Source: Arthrobacter sp. NicSoilB8 (GTDB lineage Bacteria; Actinomycetota; Actinomycetes; Actinomycetales; Micrococcaceae). From it: a stretch of 64,000 nt of DNA. Location: NCBI RefSeq assembly GCF_019977355.1, contig NZ_AP024655.1:2480001-2544000 (forward strand). The letters run 5' to 3'. A model generated the notes under the pieces. It saw nothing but the letters and a program-made list of their open reading frames with translations, had not been told where the DNA came from and did not search any database. Positions 42,338-50,698 of this stretch are shown here, piece by piece. Position numbers and translations under genes: made by a program. Position 1 is the stretch's first letter; every line of letters begins with the position of its first letter.

Positions 42338-43501
42338 TCAGCCGGCGGGCGGGGTGCCGGACGGGTTGGTCTGCTGCACCTCCGGCTGGCCGGGCTTCGC
42401 GACCCGCAGCATGCGGTGCAGGCTCACGAGGATGGATTCCACCGCGCTGGGGGCGTCATGGGTGTGAGGTTCGGAGCCGATCCGGGCCGTCAGCTCTTGG
42501 ACCGCCGCGTCGGCTAAACCGGCCAGCTCGGCCAGGCGGTCCGGGTGATCCTCCTCCGTGGCACGCAGGACGTCGCCGACGGCGGTCAGGGCGTCACCGA
42601 GGGGCACCGCGTATTCGTCCGGGACCACGAACGGGGTATCGTCGGCCCAGATGACGTCCGCGAGCACCTGGGTCACGTCCTGGACGTGGAAGGTGATCCG
42701 CTCCAGGTCCCGCAGGTTCCGGTAGTCCAGGTCCAGATCGCGCGGATGCAGCCGGCGCCGGGGATTGGCCTGGCGGCTGGCGTCGGCCTTCTCGACGGCG
42801 AACCGCACGGAGCGGGCATGGGCCGCCAGGGCGTCAGAGCGGCGGGCCCAGTCCTCGTGTTCCGGCGGCCAGCTTTCCTTGAGGGCCTTGCCCATGTCCC
42901 AGAGTTGCTGGGCCAGTGCCTGGCGCAGTTCCGCGATACTCAGGGCCGCGGCCCGGAAGTGCAGCGGCGGGAAGACCAGCAGGTTCACGATGATGCCCAC
43001 CGTGACGCCGACGCCCATCTGGAAGAGGTACCCGAACGAGAACGAGTCCGGGTTGTGTCCGCCGACCAGCAGCACCAGCAGCGCAGCCGTCGGGATCCAG
43101 TCCCTGCCCGAGCCGATTCTCGGCAGCCCGGCCAGGACGACGCCCAGACCCATGACCACCGCGACCGTCAGGGGAGTCGGTTCGCCGAGGCTGAACAGCA
43201 TGAACGCCAGGCCTACTCCGATCGCGAGGCCCACGAGCGTCTGCAGGCCCTGGCGCATGGACCCGGCAACATTCTCATACATCGCCACCAGGGCGCCAAG
43301 CGGGGCGTAGTAGGGGTAGTCGGCGGCGGAGCCCGGCATGAAGGGGGCGATCGCGAAGGCGATGCCGGCGGCCAGTGCCGCTTTCAGGGCCAGCTGGAGC
43401 CGCGGCCACAGCACCGCCGCGGCGACCGCACTGCCCGCGGTGCGGGTCCATCTGCGCAGCGGGGAGGGCGGGCTGCCGGGCGTCATTTCTGGAGTGGTCA
43501 T
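42338..43501 (-). CDS. FUSC-family membrane protein
   Basis: 387 residues. About six membrane segments in the N-terminal half include LQLALKAALAAGIAFAIAPF, the start typical of FUSC/aromatic-acid-exporter-like proteins, and YYAPLGALVAMYENVAGSMR. A cytoplasmic helical C-terminal domain follows (FHVQDVTQVLADVIW). Family members are thought to export aromatic acids or other small compounds. Substrate unknown. It stands alone on the minus strand after the accessory pair. Confidence 0.8.
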   Translation of the reverse strand: MTTPEMTPGSPPSPLRRWTRTAGSAVAAAVLWPRLQLALKAALAAGIAFAIAPFMPGSAADYPYYAPLGALVAMYENVAGSMRQGLQTLVGLAIGVGLAFMLFSLGEPTPLTVAVVMGLGVVLAGLPRIGSGRDWIPTAALLVLLVGGHNPDSFSFGYLFQMGVGVTVGIIVNLLVFPPLHFRAAALSIAELRQALAQQLWDMGKALKESWPPEHEDWARRSDALAAHARSVRFAVEKADASRQANPRRRLHPRDLDLDYRNLRDLERITFHVQDVTQVLADVIWADDTPFVVPDEYAVPLGDALTAVGDVLRATEEDHPDRLAELAGLADAAVQELTARIGSEPHTHDAPSAVESILVSLHRMLRVAKPGQPEVQQTNPSGTPPAG

Positions 43502-43512
43502 CCTGGCCCACC

Positions 43513-43761
43513 CTAGGGCGGTGAGGCGGCTGCGACAACTGGACGAATCCCGGACCGGGCCGAAGGAACCGAGCGGAATCCGTTCAGGATGCTGCGGCGG
43601 CCGCCTGGGCGGCCTGCCGTACGGCTGCGGACAGCCGACGGGCCCGGCCGCCGGTCCTCGGAAAGGAAGGAGTCGAAGAGCTCACGCACCTCGTTGAACT
43701 CCCGGGTGGCAAAGCCGGCCGCGAGGGACTGCGCTGTGTGTTCCGTGGACCCCAGGTTCAT
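43513..43761 (-). CDS. Possible small protein or gene remnant, 82 residues
   Basis: From ATG 43761. The first half (STEHTAQSLAAGFATREFNE to FDSFLSED) has natural composition and strong third-position G/C bias, like a real protein. The second half is arginine/serine rich and looks out of frame. It fills the gap between FUSC and the reductase gene. It may be a decayed or frameshifted gene, or a short real one. I recognise no family. Confidence 0.35.
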   Translation of the reverse strand: MNLGSTEHTAQSLAAGFATREFNEVRELFDSFLSEDRRPGPSAVRSRTAGRPGGRRSILNGFRSVPSARSGIRPVVAAASPP

Positions 43762-43798
43762 GTCCAACACACCAGCGGCGACCGGGGCGCCGGCGGCC

Positions 43799-44866
43799 TC
43801 AGGCTGCGCCGTGGCCCGGGGTGACCTCTTCGCCGGCGCGGACCGGTCCGGGAGGCGTCCCGTCGCCGAAGGGCCGGCCGCCCAGCGCTTCCCGGCCGTG
43901 CCCGGAGAGCCAGCCGGACAGCTCCGGTCCGCGCGGGACCACCCCTGTTGGATTGATGTCCTCGTGCACGATGTAGTAGTGCTGCTTGATCTGCACAAAG
44001 TCGATGGTGTCGCCGAACCCGGGGGTCTGGAAGAGGTCGCGCGCATAGGCCCAGAGAACCGGCATCTCGCTGAGCTTTTGCCGGTTGCACTTTAAATGTC
44101 CGTGGTAGACGGCGTCAAAGCGGACCAGGGTGGTGAAGAGCCGGACATCGGCTTCGGTGATGGTGTCGCCGACCAGATACCGTTGCCCGGCAAGGTGGTC
44201 CTCGAGCCAGTCCAGGGCCGTCCAGAGCCGGTCGTAGGCGGCATCGTAGGCAGCCTGGGAGCCGGCAAAACCGCACCGGTAGACGCCGTTGTTCACCTCC
44301 GTGAAGATGCGCCTGTTGACGACGCCGATTTCCTCACGCAGGTGCTCCGGATAGAGGTCGGGCGCGCCGGGCCGGTGATACTGCGTCCATTCCGTGGCGA
44401 AGTCGAGCGTGATCTGGGGAAAGTTGTTCGTCACCACCTGCCCGCTGGGGACGTCCACGATCGCCGGGACGGTGATCCCGCGGGGGTAGCCGGGGAAGCG
44501 GCGGAAGTAGGCGTCCTGGATACGTTCGATCCCGAGGACCGGATCCCTGCCGTCCGGATCCAGGTCGAAGGTCCAGGACCGTGCGTCGTGGGTGGGACCG
44601 GGCTGGCCGAGCGAGATGACATCTTCCAGGCCCAGCAGCCGCCGCACGATCACCGTGCGGTTGGCCCACGGGCACGCACGCGCCGCAACGAGGCGGTAAC
44701 GGCCGGGCTCCACGGGCCAGCCGGGTTCGCCGTTGCCGCCTGGGGTACCGTCCCGGGTGATCCGGTCCTCGATGTAGTTGGTGTCCCGGGTGAATTCCTC
44801 GCCGCCGGTCACGTAGGCGCCTCTGGTGCTGAATCCCGGGTCGTCGGTGTGCGTCGTCTGGCTCAT
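43799..44866 (-). CDS. Glutathionyl-hydroquinone-reductase-like (ECM4/YqjG) thiol transferase
   Basis: 355 residues. The N-terminal thioredoxin-like domain has the catalytic motif ACPWANRTVIVRRLLGL, where Cys is the family's reactive thiol. The C-terminal helical GST domain has RYLVGDTITEADVRLFTTLVRF. Homologues reduce glutathionyl-hydroquinones. This organism should use mycothiol, as mshC is at 59403, so a mycothiol-dependent version of the reaction is more likely. The C-terminal ~35 residues are low-complexity. Confidence 0.85.
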   Translation of the reverse strand: MSQTTHTDDPGFSTRGAYVTGGEEFTRDTNYIEDRITRDGTPGGNGEPGWPVEPGRYRLVAARACPWANRTVIVRRLLGLEDVISLGQPGPTHDARSWTFDLDPDGRDPVLGIERIQDAYFRRFPGYPRGITVPAIVDVPSGQVVTNNFPQITLDFATEWTQYHRPGAPDLYPEHLREEIGVVNRRIFTEVNNGVYRCGFAGSQAAYDAAYDRLWTALDWLEDHLAGQRYLVGDTITEADVRLFTTLVRFDAVYHGHLKCNRQKLSEMPVLWAYARDLFQTPGFGDTIDFVQIKQHYYIVHEDINPTGVVPRGPELSGWLSGHGREALGGRPFGDGTPPGPVRAGEEVTPGHGAA

Positions 44867-44875
44867 GGTCCCAGC

Positions 44876-45682
44876 CTACGGCCGCGGGTTGACCTGTCCG
44901 AACCAATTAAACTGTCCGAACGGGGCCGCGAACACCAGAGACATCGGCTGCCAGGCGAACCACCAGGCGGCGGCCACCACCGCGGCGAAGAGCGCGATCC
45001 ACACCGCGGCGGGAACGGAGGTGGCCCGCGCCAGCAGATGGGCGTCCGACGTGGAGAGCCTTTCACGGTGCCGCACATGGACGTTAAAGAGTTTGCCGAG
45101 GTCCCTCACGGCGGCGACGAGGAGCGCCAGGCCCAGCACGATCATCACGTGGCCGTTGAACACCGGCGGCACGAACAGCACCAGCAGCGCGGAGGCCAGC
45201 ACGGCGGCGGCGGTGATGAGCAGGCCGACACCGTTGCGGAGGAACAGGAACGACGCCAGGAGGATCAGCGTGCCCACCGACATCGCGGCGGGGCCCCATC
45301 CGTTGAAACCGCACCAGACCATCACGGCGCCGACGACGGCGGGCACCGGGTAGCCCCAGAAAGTGGACCAGGCTGCGGAGAGGCGGCTCCTGCTGTACGT
45401 CGTGGTGGTGCCGGAGTGGTCCAGGCCCAGCCGGATGCCGCCGAGCCGCTGGCCGGTGGTGAGGGCCGCAAACGCGTGGCCGAGTTCGTGCGTCACTGTG
45501 GCGAGCAGGCCAAAGTATCGCCAGGTGAGGCGGGGCAGGGACACGGCCACCGCGAGCAGGATCACCACAACGAGCTCGGTGCTGGTCACGTGCGGACTGG
45601 GGGCGTGGGTGAATCCGGCGACGATCCGGTCCCACCACGTCTGGGCGAGGTTCGGTTCTGCGGGCATGCTAACCAGGGTCAT
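44876..45682 (-). CDS. M50-like integral membrane metallopeptidase
   Basis: 268 residues from the ATG at 45682, which overlaps the TraR-like stop (ATGA). An alternative ATG is at 45667. The zinc motif THELGHA has His65, Glu66 and His69, placed in a membrane segment. Several further hydrophobic helices follow. The family resembles M50B-type peptidases that are often annotated in actinobacteria. The typical second zinc motif (DG) is not obvious, so it may be a non-processing relative. It is co-transcribed with the TraR/DksA-like gene. Confidence 0.75.
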   Translation of the reverse strand: MTLVSMPAEPNLAQTWWDRIVAGFTHAPSPHVTSTELVVVILLAVAVSLPRLTWRYFGLLATVTHELGHAFAALTTGQRLGGIRLGLDHSGTTTTYSRSRLSAAWSTFWGYPVPAVVGAVMVWCGFNGWGPAAMSVGTLILLASFLFLRNGVGLLITAAAVLASALLVLFVPPVFNGHVMIVLGLALLVAAVRDLGKLFNVHVRHRERLSTSDAHLLARATSVPAAVWIALFAAVVAAAWWFAWQPMSLVFAAPFGQFNWFGQVNPRP

Positions 45683-46032
45683 CGCTTGCCAGAGGCGTGC
45701 TGAAGGCAGTAGGGGGTCCAGGGCCGGGCTTCCAGCCGGCCGTCGGGGATCACGGCGCCGCACACATCGCAGAGCCCGTAAGTGCCGTTTTCGATCCGGG
45801 AGAGGGCAGCATCGATGTGCGCCAGGCCGGCCCGGCTCTGTTCCAGGAGAGCGGATGCCTGGGAGAGTTCGAAAGCGATCGTGGCACCCTCGGGGTCGTG
45901 TTCGTCGTCGACGTTTGAATCCCGGCGGGCGGCATTCACCGCGAGGATGTCCCCGCGGAGAGCGGGCAGGAGGGCAAGCTTCCGGTCGCGCTCCTCGTGG
46001 AGGAGGATCCGGAACCGTTCGACGTCAACCAT
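45679..46032 (-). CDS. TraR/DksA C4-type zinc-finger protein
   Basis: 117 residues from the ATG at 46032. A helical coiled coil of about 75 residues (FELSQASALLEQSRAGLAHI) precedes the zinc motif CDVCGAVIPDGRLEARPW to PYCLQH, that is Cys88, Cys91, Cys109 and His112 in place of the last Cys. Family proteins bind RNA polymerase's secondary channel or act as small regulators. It sits divergent from the hemerythrin gene, with a DevR-like box between them. Confidence 0.82.
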   Translation of the reverse strand: MVDVERFRILLHEERDRKLALLPALRGDILAVNAARRDSNVDDEHDPEGATIAFELSQASALLEQSRAGLAHIDAALSRIENGTYGLCDVCGAVIPDGRLEARPWTPYCLQHASGKR

Positions 46033-46089
46033 AGGCTGCAAGGCTAGCGCGGACGCCGGGGCCGCGTCTAAAATGCGGTCCGCCCGACC

Positions 46090-46103
46090 AGGCCGAAAGA
46101 CCC
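46090..46103. promoter_or_regulatory. Putative DevR/DosR-type box between TraR-like and hemerythrin genes
   Basis: On the minus strand it reads GGGTCTTTCGGCCT, seven of eight conserved positions of GGGnCnnnnGnCCC with the CTTT core. It is 57 bases from the TraR-like start and 68 from the hemerythrin start. Confidence 0.4.
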
Positions 46104-46171
46104 GTCCCCTCGGGCCCGCCTGTCCGTAAGGTGTTAACCGACCATCAGCCCTGCACAGCCAGGAGTCCCCC

Positions 46172-46741
46172 ATGGACAACCCAGTGGACAATCCCGACTC
46201 CGCGGCCGCACGGCCGGGGGATGCGCTGCCCGGGGGTGCGGACGACGAAGTCCGCGCCCTTGAGGCCGTGGAAAAGCACCACGCGGCGATGCTCAAGCGG
46301 CTCGACGCCATGGCGGCTGCGCTCATCCACGCGGTGACGGCAGGGAACGCCGTAGCTGAACACGATGCCCACGAGGTCTTGGTGGAATGGTGCGAAACCG
46401 AGCTCGTGCCGCATGCGCTCGCCGAGGAGGGTCCGCTGTACGGGGGAGCGGGGCGCACCCCGGAGGCCCGGCTGCTCGTGGAGGGGATGCTGGCGGAGCA
46501 TCAGGTAATCGTGGGCCTGGTCGAGCAACTGCGGGGATCCGCCGGGGTGGATGCCGCCGTGGCTGCCGGCTCCATCCGGAACATCTTCGCCCTGCACCTG
46601 GATAAGGAGAACAGGCTCCTCATGCCGTTCATCGTTGCGTCCCCCGGGATGTCCCTCGCGCGCGCCGTCGAAGGCCTGCATGAACTAGTCGGTGAAACGC
46701 ACGTCCATCAACACGGGACGGGGCGCGGGACCACCGTCTAG
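46172..46741 (+). CDS. Hemerythrin-domain protein
   Basis: 189 residues with AGGAG before the ATG at 46172. A four-helix hemerythrin HHE domain is indicated by EKHHAAMLKRLDAM, ELVPHALAEEGPLY, MLAEHQVIVGLVEQL and FALHLDKENRLLMPFI. It binds a di-iron centre and typically O2 or NO, or stores iron. The His-x3-Glu and terminal HxxxE patterns are intact. It is followed 9 bases later by malQ, but their functions are unrelated. Confidence 0.85.
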   Translation: MDNPVDNPDSAAARPGDALPGGADDEVRALEAVEKHHAAMLKRLDAMAAALIHAVTAGNAVAEHDAHEVLVEWCETELVPHALAEEGPLYGGAGRTPEARLLVEGMLAEHQVIVGLVEQLRGSAGVDAAVAAGSIRNIFALHLDKENRLLMPFIVASPGMSLARAVEGLHELVGETHVHQHGTGRGTTV

Positions 46742-46750
46742 AGTGGGCGC

Positions 46751-48955
46751 ATGGCGGACCGCACGCACCACGAGACCCCCGGCCACCCCGGACAGCCCGG
46801 TAACCCCGGGACCACTGATCCGGCAGACACGCTCCTGTGTGAGCTTGCCGCTGCCCATGGGGTAGGCACGAGTTACTGGGGCTGGGACGGAGTGAAGCGC
46901 TCCGTAGCAGCCCGCACGCTCCAGGCCGTCCTGGCGTCCCTCGGGGTCCCGGCCAACGGGCCCGAGGAGCAGCAACGCTCCCTAACAGAGTCCCGGCTGG
47001 CGCCGTGGCGGCGCATCCTCCCGCCCGTCCTTGTCCTCAGGGAAGGACAGGATATCCACGTGGACGTCCATGTCCCGCACGGAAGCGACGTCCGTGTGTG
47101 GATCGACGCCGAGGACGGAAGCCGGCACGAGGCCGCCCAGCGTGAGAACTGGGAGCAGCCCGTCGACGTCGACGGCGTCCTCACCGGCCGCGCGACGTTT
47201 GCCATCCCCGGCCACCTTGGCCTGGGCTGGCATACCCTGAGGGCGGAGGCCGGCGGCACGCTGGCGCAGTGCCCGCTGGTGGTGACACCCGGCCGGCTCC
47301 GCACCCCGACCCGTCTGGCAGGACGACGCACGTGGGGGCTGACGGCCCAGCTCTACTCCGTTCGCTCCTCCCGCTCGTGGGGGATTGGCGACTTTTCGGA
47401 TCTCACCGACCTCGCCGAGGTCGCGGCCGAGCAGGGAGCGGGCTTCGTGCTGGTCAATCCGCTGCATGCCGCCGAACCAGCGCCGCCGGTGGAAGACTCC
47501 CCGTACCTGCCCACCACGCGGCGCTTCTTCAACCCCCTCTACCTGCGCGTCGAGGAAATCCCGGAATTCGGTTACCTCGACGCCGCCGGTCGGGCCGAGG
47601 TGATGCGTCTGGCGGAGGGGGTGAAGTCGGCCAACCGGTCCCGGGACCTGCTGGACCGCAACGCCAGCTTCGCGGCAAAGCTGGCTGCCCTTGAACTCGT
47701 GTTTGCGGTCCGCCGCGGTCCGGCCCGGTCGCGGCAGTTCGCGGACTTCTGCGCCGACCAGGGGCAGGGGCTCGAGGACTTTGCGCTGTGGTGCGCGCTC
47801 GCCGAACAGCTCCCGCCGTCGTCCCCCGAGTGGGCCGCCGCTGCTGTAACCCCGGCTGCGCCGTACTGTGCGGAACAGCGGTCGAAGCTCTCCGGCCGGA
47901 TCGAATTCCACCGCTGGCTCCAGTGGCTCTGCGACCAGCAGCTCGAGGCGGCACAGGCTTCGTCGCGCCAGGCCGGGATGGCGATCGGCGTCGTTCATGA
48001 CCTTGCGGTCGGCGTGAAACCCGGCGGCGCCGACGCCTGGACCCTGGCCGGTGTCCTGGCGCGGGGCGTTACGGTGGGCGCGCCGCCGGACATGTTCAAC
48101 CAGCAGGGCCAGAACTGGTCCCAGCCTCCTTGGCATCCCGGCCGGCTCGCCGAATCCGGCTATACCGCCTACCGCGACATGCTCCGGACCGTGCTGCGGC
48201 ACGCCGGCGGCATCCGTGTGGACCACATCCTGGGCCTGTTCCGGCTCTGGTGGATCCCCGAGGGCGCTGGGCCGGAGAGCGGCACTTACGTGTATTACGA
48301 CCACGAGGCCCTCATCGGCATCCTGGCCCTGGAGGCACAGAGGGCGGGTGCGATCGTGATCGGCGAGGACCTGGGCGTGTTCGAGCCGTGGGTCCGCGAC
48401 TATCTGGCCGAGCGCGGGATATTCGGCACATCGATCCTCTGGTTCGAACACGACGCGGACGGGCCGATCCCGCCGGAGCACTACCGCCAACAATGCCTGA
48501 CCAGCGTCAACACCCACGACCTGCCCCCGACGGCGGGCTACCTTGCCGGGGAACACGTCACCTTGCGCGAATCGCTGGGGCTGTTGCGGCGGCCCATGGA
48601 GGAGGAACGCGCCGAGGCCGCAGCCGAACAGGAGGCCGTACTGGGCCAAGTCCGTGCGCGCGGATTGCTGGGCCACGCGGACGGTACTGACAGCGCAGGC
48701 GTCCGGGCCACGGTCGAGGCGCTGTACGCGTACACGGCGCTGGCCCCTTCCCTGCTGCTGGGCGTTGCCCTCGTGGACGCGGTGGGGGAGACCCGGACGC
48801 AGAACCAGCCGGGCACCAGTACCGAGTACCCGAACTGGCGCATCCCCCTGGCCGGTCCCGGGGGTGTGGTCCTGATTGATGACCTGCCGGATGACCAGCG
48901 GTTCCTGTCCCTCCTGGGCACCGTCCGCCAGGCGTTGCACCAGGACCTGACCTGA
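46751..48955 (+). CDS. malQ: 4-alpha-glucanotransferase (amylomaltase, GH77)
   Basis: 734 residues. The GH77 motifs include FLVNPLHA-like GFVLVNPLHAAEP, RVDHILGLFRLWWIP (catalytic Asp), GEDLGVFEPWVRDYL (catalytic Glu) and NTHDLPPTAGYLAGE. An N-terminal beta-sandwich domain (about 1-190) is typical of actinobacterial MalQ. It transfers alpha-1,4-glucan segments between maltodextrins and works with glycogen synthesis. It links functionally with glgC/glgA further upstream. Confidence 0.92.
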   Translation: MADRTHHETPGHPGQPGNPGTTDPADTLLCELAAAHGVGTSYWGWDGVKRSVAARTLQAVLASLGVPANGPEEQQRSLTESRLAPWRRILPPVLVLREGQDIHVDVHVPHGSDVRVWIDAEDGSRHEAAQRENWEQPVDVDGVLTGRATFAIPGHLGLGWHTLRAEAGGTLAQCPLVVTPGRLRTPTRLAGRRTWGLTAQLYSVRSSRSWGIGDFSDLTDLAEVAAEQGAGFVLVNPLHAAEPAPPVEDSPYLPTTRRFFNPLYLRVEEIPEFGYLDAAGRAEVMRLAEGVKSANRSRDLLDRNASFAAKLAALELVFAVRRGPARSRQFADFCADQGQGLEDFALWCALAEQLPPSSPEWAAAAVTPAAPYCAEQRSKLSGRIEFHRWLQWLCDQQLEAAQASSRQAGMAIGVVHDLAVGVKPGGADAWTLAGVLARGVTVGAPPDMFNQQGQNWSQPPWHPGRLAESGYTAYRDMLRTVLRHAGGIRVDHILGLFRLWWIPEGAGPESGTYVYYDHEALIGILALEAQRAGAIVIGEDLGVFEPWVRDYLAERGIFGTSILWFEHDADGPIPPEHYRQQCLTSVNTHDLPPTAGYLAGEHVTLRESLGLLRRPMEEERAEAAAEQEAVLGQVRARGLLGHADGTDSAGVRATVEALYAYTALAPSLLLGVALVDAVGETRTQNQPGTSTEYPNWRIPLAGPGGVVLIDDLPDDQRFLSLLGTVRQALHQDLT

Positions 48956-49061
48956 GCCGGCCCTGGAACCCGGGCCGGGCCCGGCCCGGGTCTGAGACGT
49001 AACTGAGGCGTAACTTCAAGACGCCATTGGCGGTGCTATGGCTGGCCGTTAGCATGGTCCG

Positions 49062-50090
49062 ATGAAGCGGAACGGCCGACGCTCTTTGGCTGGCGGTTGG
49101 GCGCTGGCGCTATTGCTGGCGGGTTGCACCCCGGTGCAGCCCGGTCCGCCCGGGCCTGCTGAGTCCGCGACTACCGAGGCTGCACCCTCCGGGTCCGTGC
49201 CGGCGTCAGGTAGCCCGGGCACGCCTCCCGCCGCCACACCGCCGTCGTCCCCGTACTTCGCGCAGCCCGCCCCGCACCCGGCCCCCGGGCTGCCCGGCAG
49301 CGGCGGCATCGAGCACATTGTCGTCATCGTCCAGGAAAACAAGGCGGCCTCCCAGATTCTCGGGGCCAGCGAAGCAGGCTTCTTCAACAAGCTGGCTGCG
49401 GAATACGCGCTGGCCGGCAACTACCGGGCGATCATGCACCCTAGCCTGCCGAACTATCTCGCCCTGACCAGCGGAACGAACGCCGGGATTACCAGCGACT
49501 GCAAACCGAAGTCCTGCACGGCGGATGTGCGGTCCATCGCCGATGAGATCACGCAGTCCGGACGGACGTGGAAGATGTACGCCGAGAGCATGCCTGCTCC
49601 CTGCGTCGCGGAAGACTCCCGGCGGTATGCGGTAAAGCACAACCCGTTCATGTATTACCCGGCAGTGACAGGTGACAAGGCCTCGTGTTCGGCCCATGTT
49701 GTCCCCTTTGCACAGCTGGACCAGGACTTGCGGTCGGCGTCCGCCCTCCCGGACTACGCCTTCATCAGTCCCGACCTGTGCAACGATACCCACGACTGCC
49801 CGATCAGCACCGGAGACGACTGGCTGTCCCGCGAGGTCCCCAGGATCCTTGGGTCGCCTGCCTTTACGACGCAGAACTCCCTGCTCGTGGTCACGTGGGA
49901 TGAGGGAAGTAAGAAAGACAACCGGGTGGCCACGGTCTTTGCCGGTCCGGCGGCGCGAAAGGGATTCACCTCCCAGTCGGCCTATTCACATTATTCGCTG
50001 CTGCACACCATCGAGGACGTGTGGGGACTGGCGCCGCTGACCGGCAATGTGAGCAGCGCGCCCCTCATGACTGAACTGCTCAACCGCTAG
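49062..50090 (+). CDS. Lipoprotein phosphoesterase/acid phosphatase-like protein
   Basis: 342 residues. The signal sequence ends in a lipobox LLAGC with Cys22, so it is a lipid-anchored extracellular protein with a Pro/Ser/Thr-rich spacer (25-85). The phosphoesterase (PF04185-type) core has HIVVIVQENKAA, YRAIMHPSLPNYLALTSGTN, SPDLCNDTHDC and VTWDEGSKKDNRV, the metal-binding set of the alkaline-phosphatase superfamily. It probably hydrolyses phosphomonoesters or diesters outside the cell. It stands alone and ends before a hairpin at 50201. Confidence 0.85.
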   Translation: MKRNGRRSLAGGWALALLLAGCTPVQPGPPGPAESATTEAAPSGSVPASGSPGTPPAATPPSSPYFAQPAPHPAPGLPGSGGIEHIVVIVQENKAASQILGASEAGFFNKLAAEYALAGNYRAIMHPSLPNYLALTSGTNAGITSDCKPKSCTADVRSIADEITQSGRTWKMYAESMPAPCVAEDSRRYAVKHNPFMYYPAVTGDKASCSAHVVPFAQLDQDLRSASALPDYAFISPDLCNDTHDCPISTGDDWLSREVPRILGSPAFTTQNSLLVVTWDEGSKKDNRVATVFAGPAARKGFTSQSAYSHYSLLHTIEDVWGLAPLTGNVSSAPLMTELLNR

Positions 50091-50200
50091 CGCTGTTCGG
50101 CTGATGCTGACTGGGGCCGGCCCACCGCGTGGAGAACCGATAGACGACGGCGATCCGTCCTTCCCGGCCAACACACAGGAAGTCCTGTCCATAATGGTCC

Positions 50201-50237
50201 CGAAGCTCCGGTCAACCGCTATTTGATCGGAGCTTCG
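50201..50237. terminator. Terminator hairpin between phosphoesterase and a small gene
   Basis: Arms 50201-50215 and 50223-50237 (CGAAGCTCCGGTCAA against its complement) with one G-T mismatch and a 7-base loop. There is no T-tract on either side. Confidence 0.7.
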
Positions 50238-50280
50238 CCACACTCGGGCGCCGGAACCCGGCGTCCCGGAAACGGCAGAC

Positions 50281-50544
50281 TTAGGCCTCGACGAGAATCA
50301 CCAAGGTCTCTGGCAGAACACCGTCATAGGCCATCGCCGCTTTCATTTCCTCGGTTTGCATCGCGGTGTTGAGAACATCCAGGTCAGGGACGTCCATCAT
50401 CACTGCGACTTGCGTCGGGTTCTCGGGGTTGACGAACGTGCGAATGTTGGTGATCCCCATGGGGCCGAACACCTCTTCGCGCTTCGGTGAGGCAAGCCAA
50501 TGATCCTTGTCCTTGACATCGTGGTGGCCGATCACGGTTGGCAT
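50281..50544 (-). CDS. Conserved small hypothetical protein
   Basis: 87 residues, MPTVIGHHDVKDKDHWLASPKR at the start, with PEDLDVLNTA-type helix and a hydrophobic end (ETLVILVEA). It looks like a ferredoxin-like (ABM or DUF1330-type) fold protein, single domain. The pattern of alternating strands and helices supports this, but no catalytic residues are known. It is convergent with the phosphoesterase and divergent from CYTH-CHAD. Confidence 0.65.
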   Translation of the reverse strand: MPTVIGHHDVKDKDHWLASPKREEVFGPMGITNIRTFVNPENPTQVAVMMDVPDLDVLNTAMQTEEMKAAMAYDGVLPETLVILVEA

Positions 50545-50698
50545 GGCGCATCCTCTCGCAGGGGGCCGCGGGCTGCAGGCCCACTGCGCCGAACGCTACT
50601 CGTCGCTCACTGTCCCGGCAAGGCTCATTTTCCGCCGCATCCCCGATTAGGGGCTTTGGGCACAGGCCCGGTGCGCACGGCAGTTCTTAGAATTGGTT

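Noticed and set aside
44096..45703. 535-residue open frame on the plus strand
   Set aside because: Antisense to the thiol transferase and M50 genes. Low-complexity composition.
46982..48940. 652-residue open frame on the minus strand
   Set aside because: Antisense to malQ, which shows the GH77 catalytic motifs.
50650..50663. DevR-like box GGGGCTTTGGGCAC before CYTH-CHAD
   Set aside because: One conserved position mismatched and no independent support. Such near matches are expected more than a hundred times in 64 kb of this composition, so it was not listed as a site.
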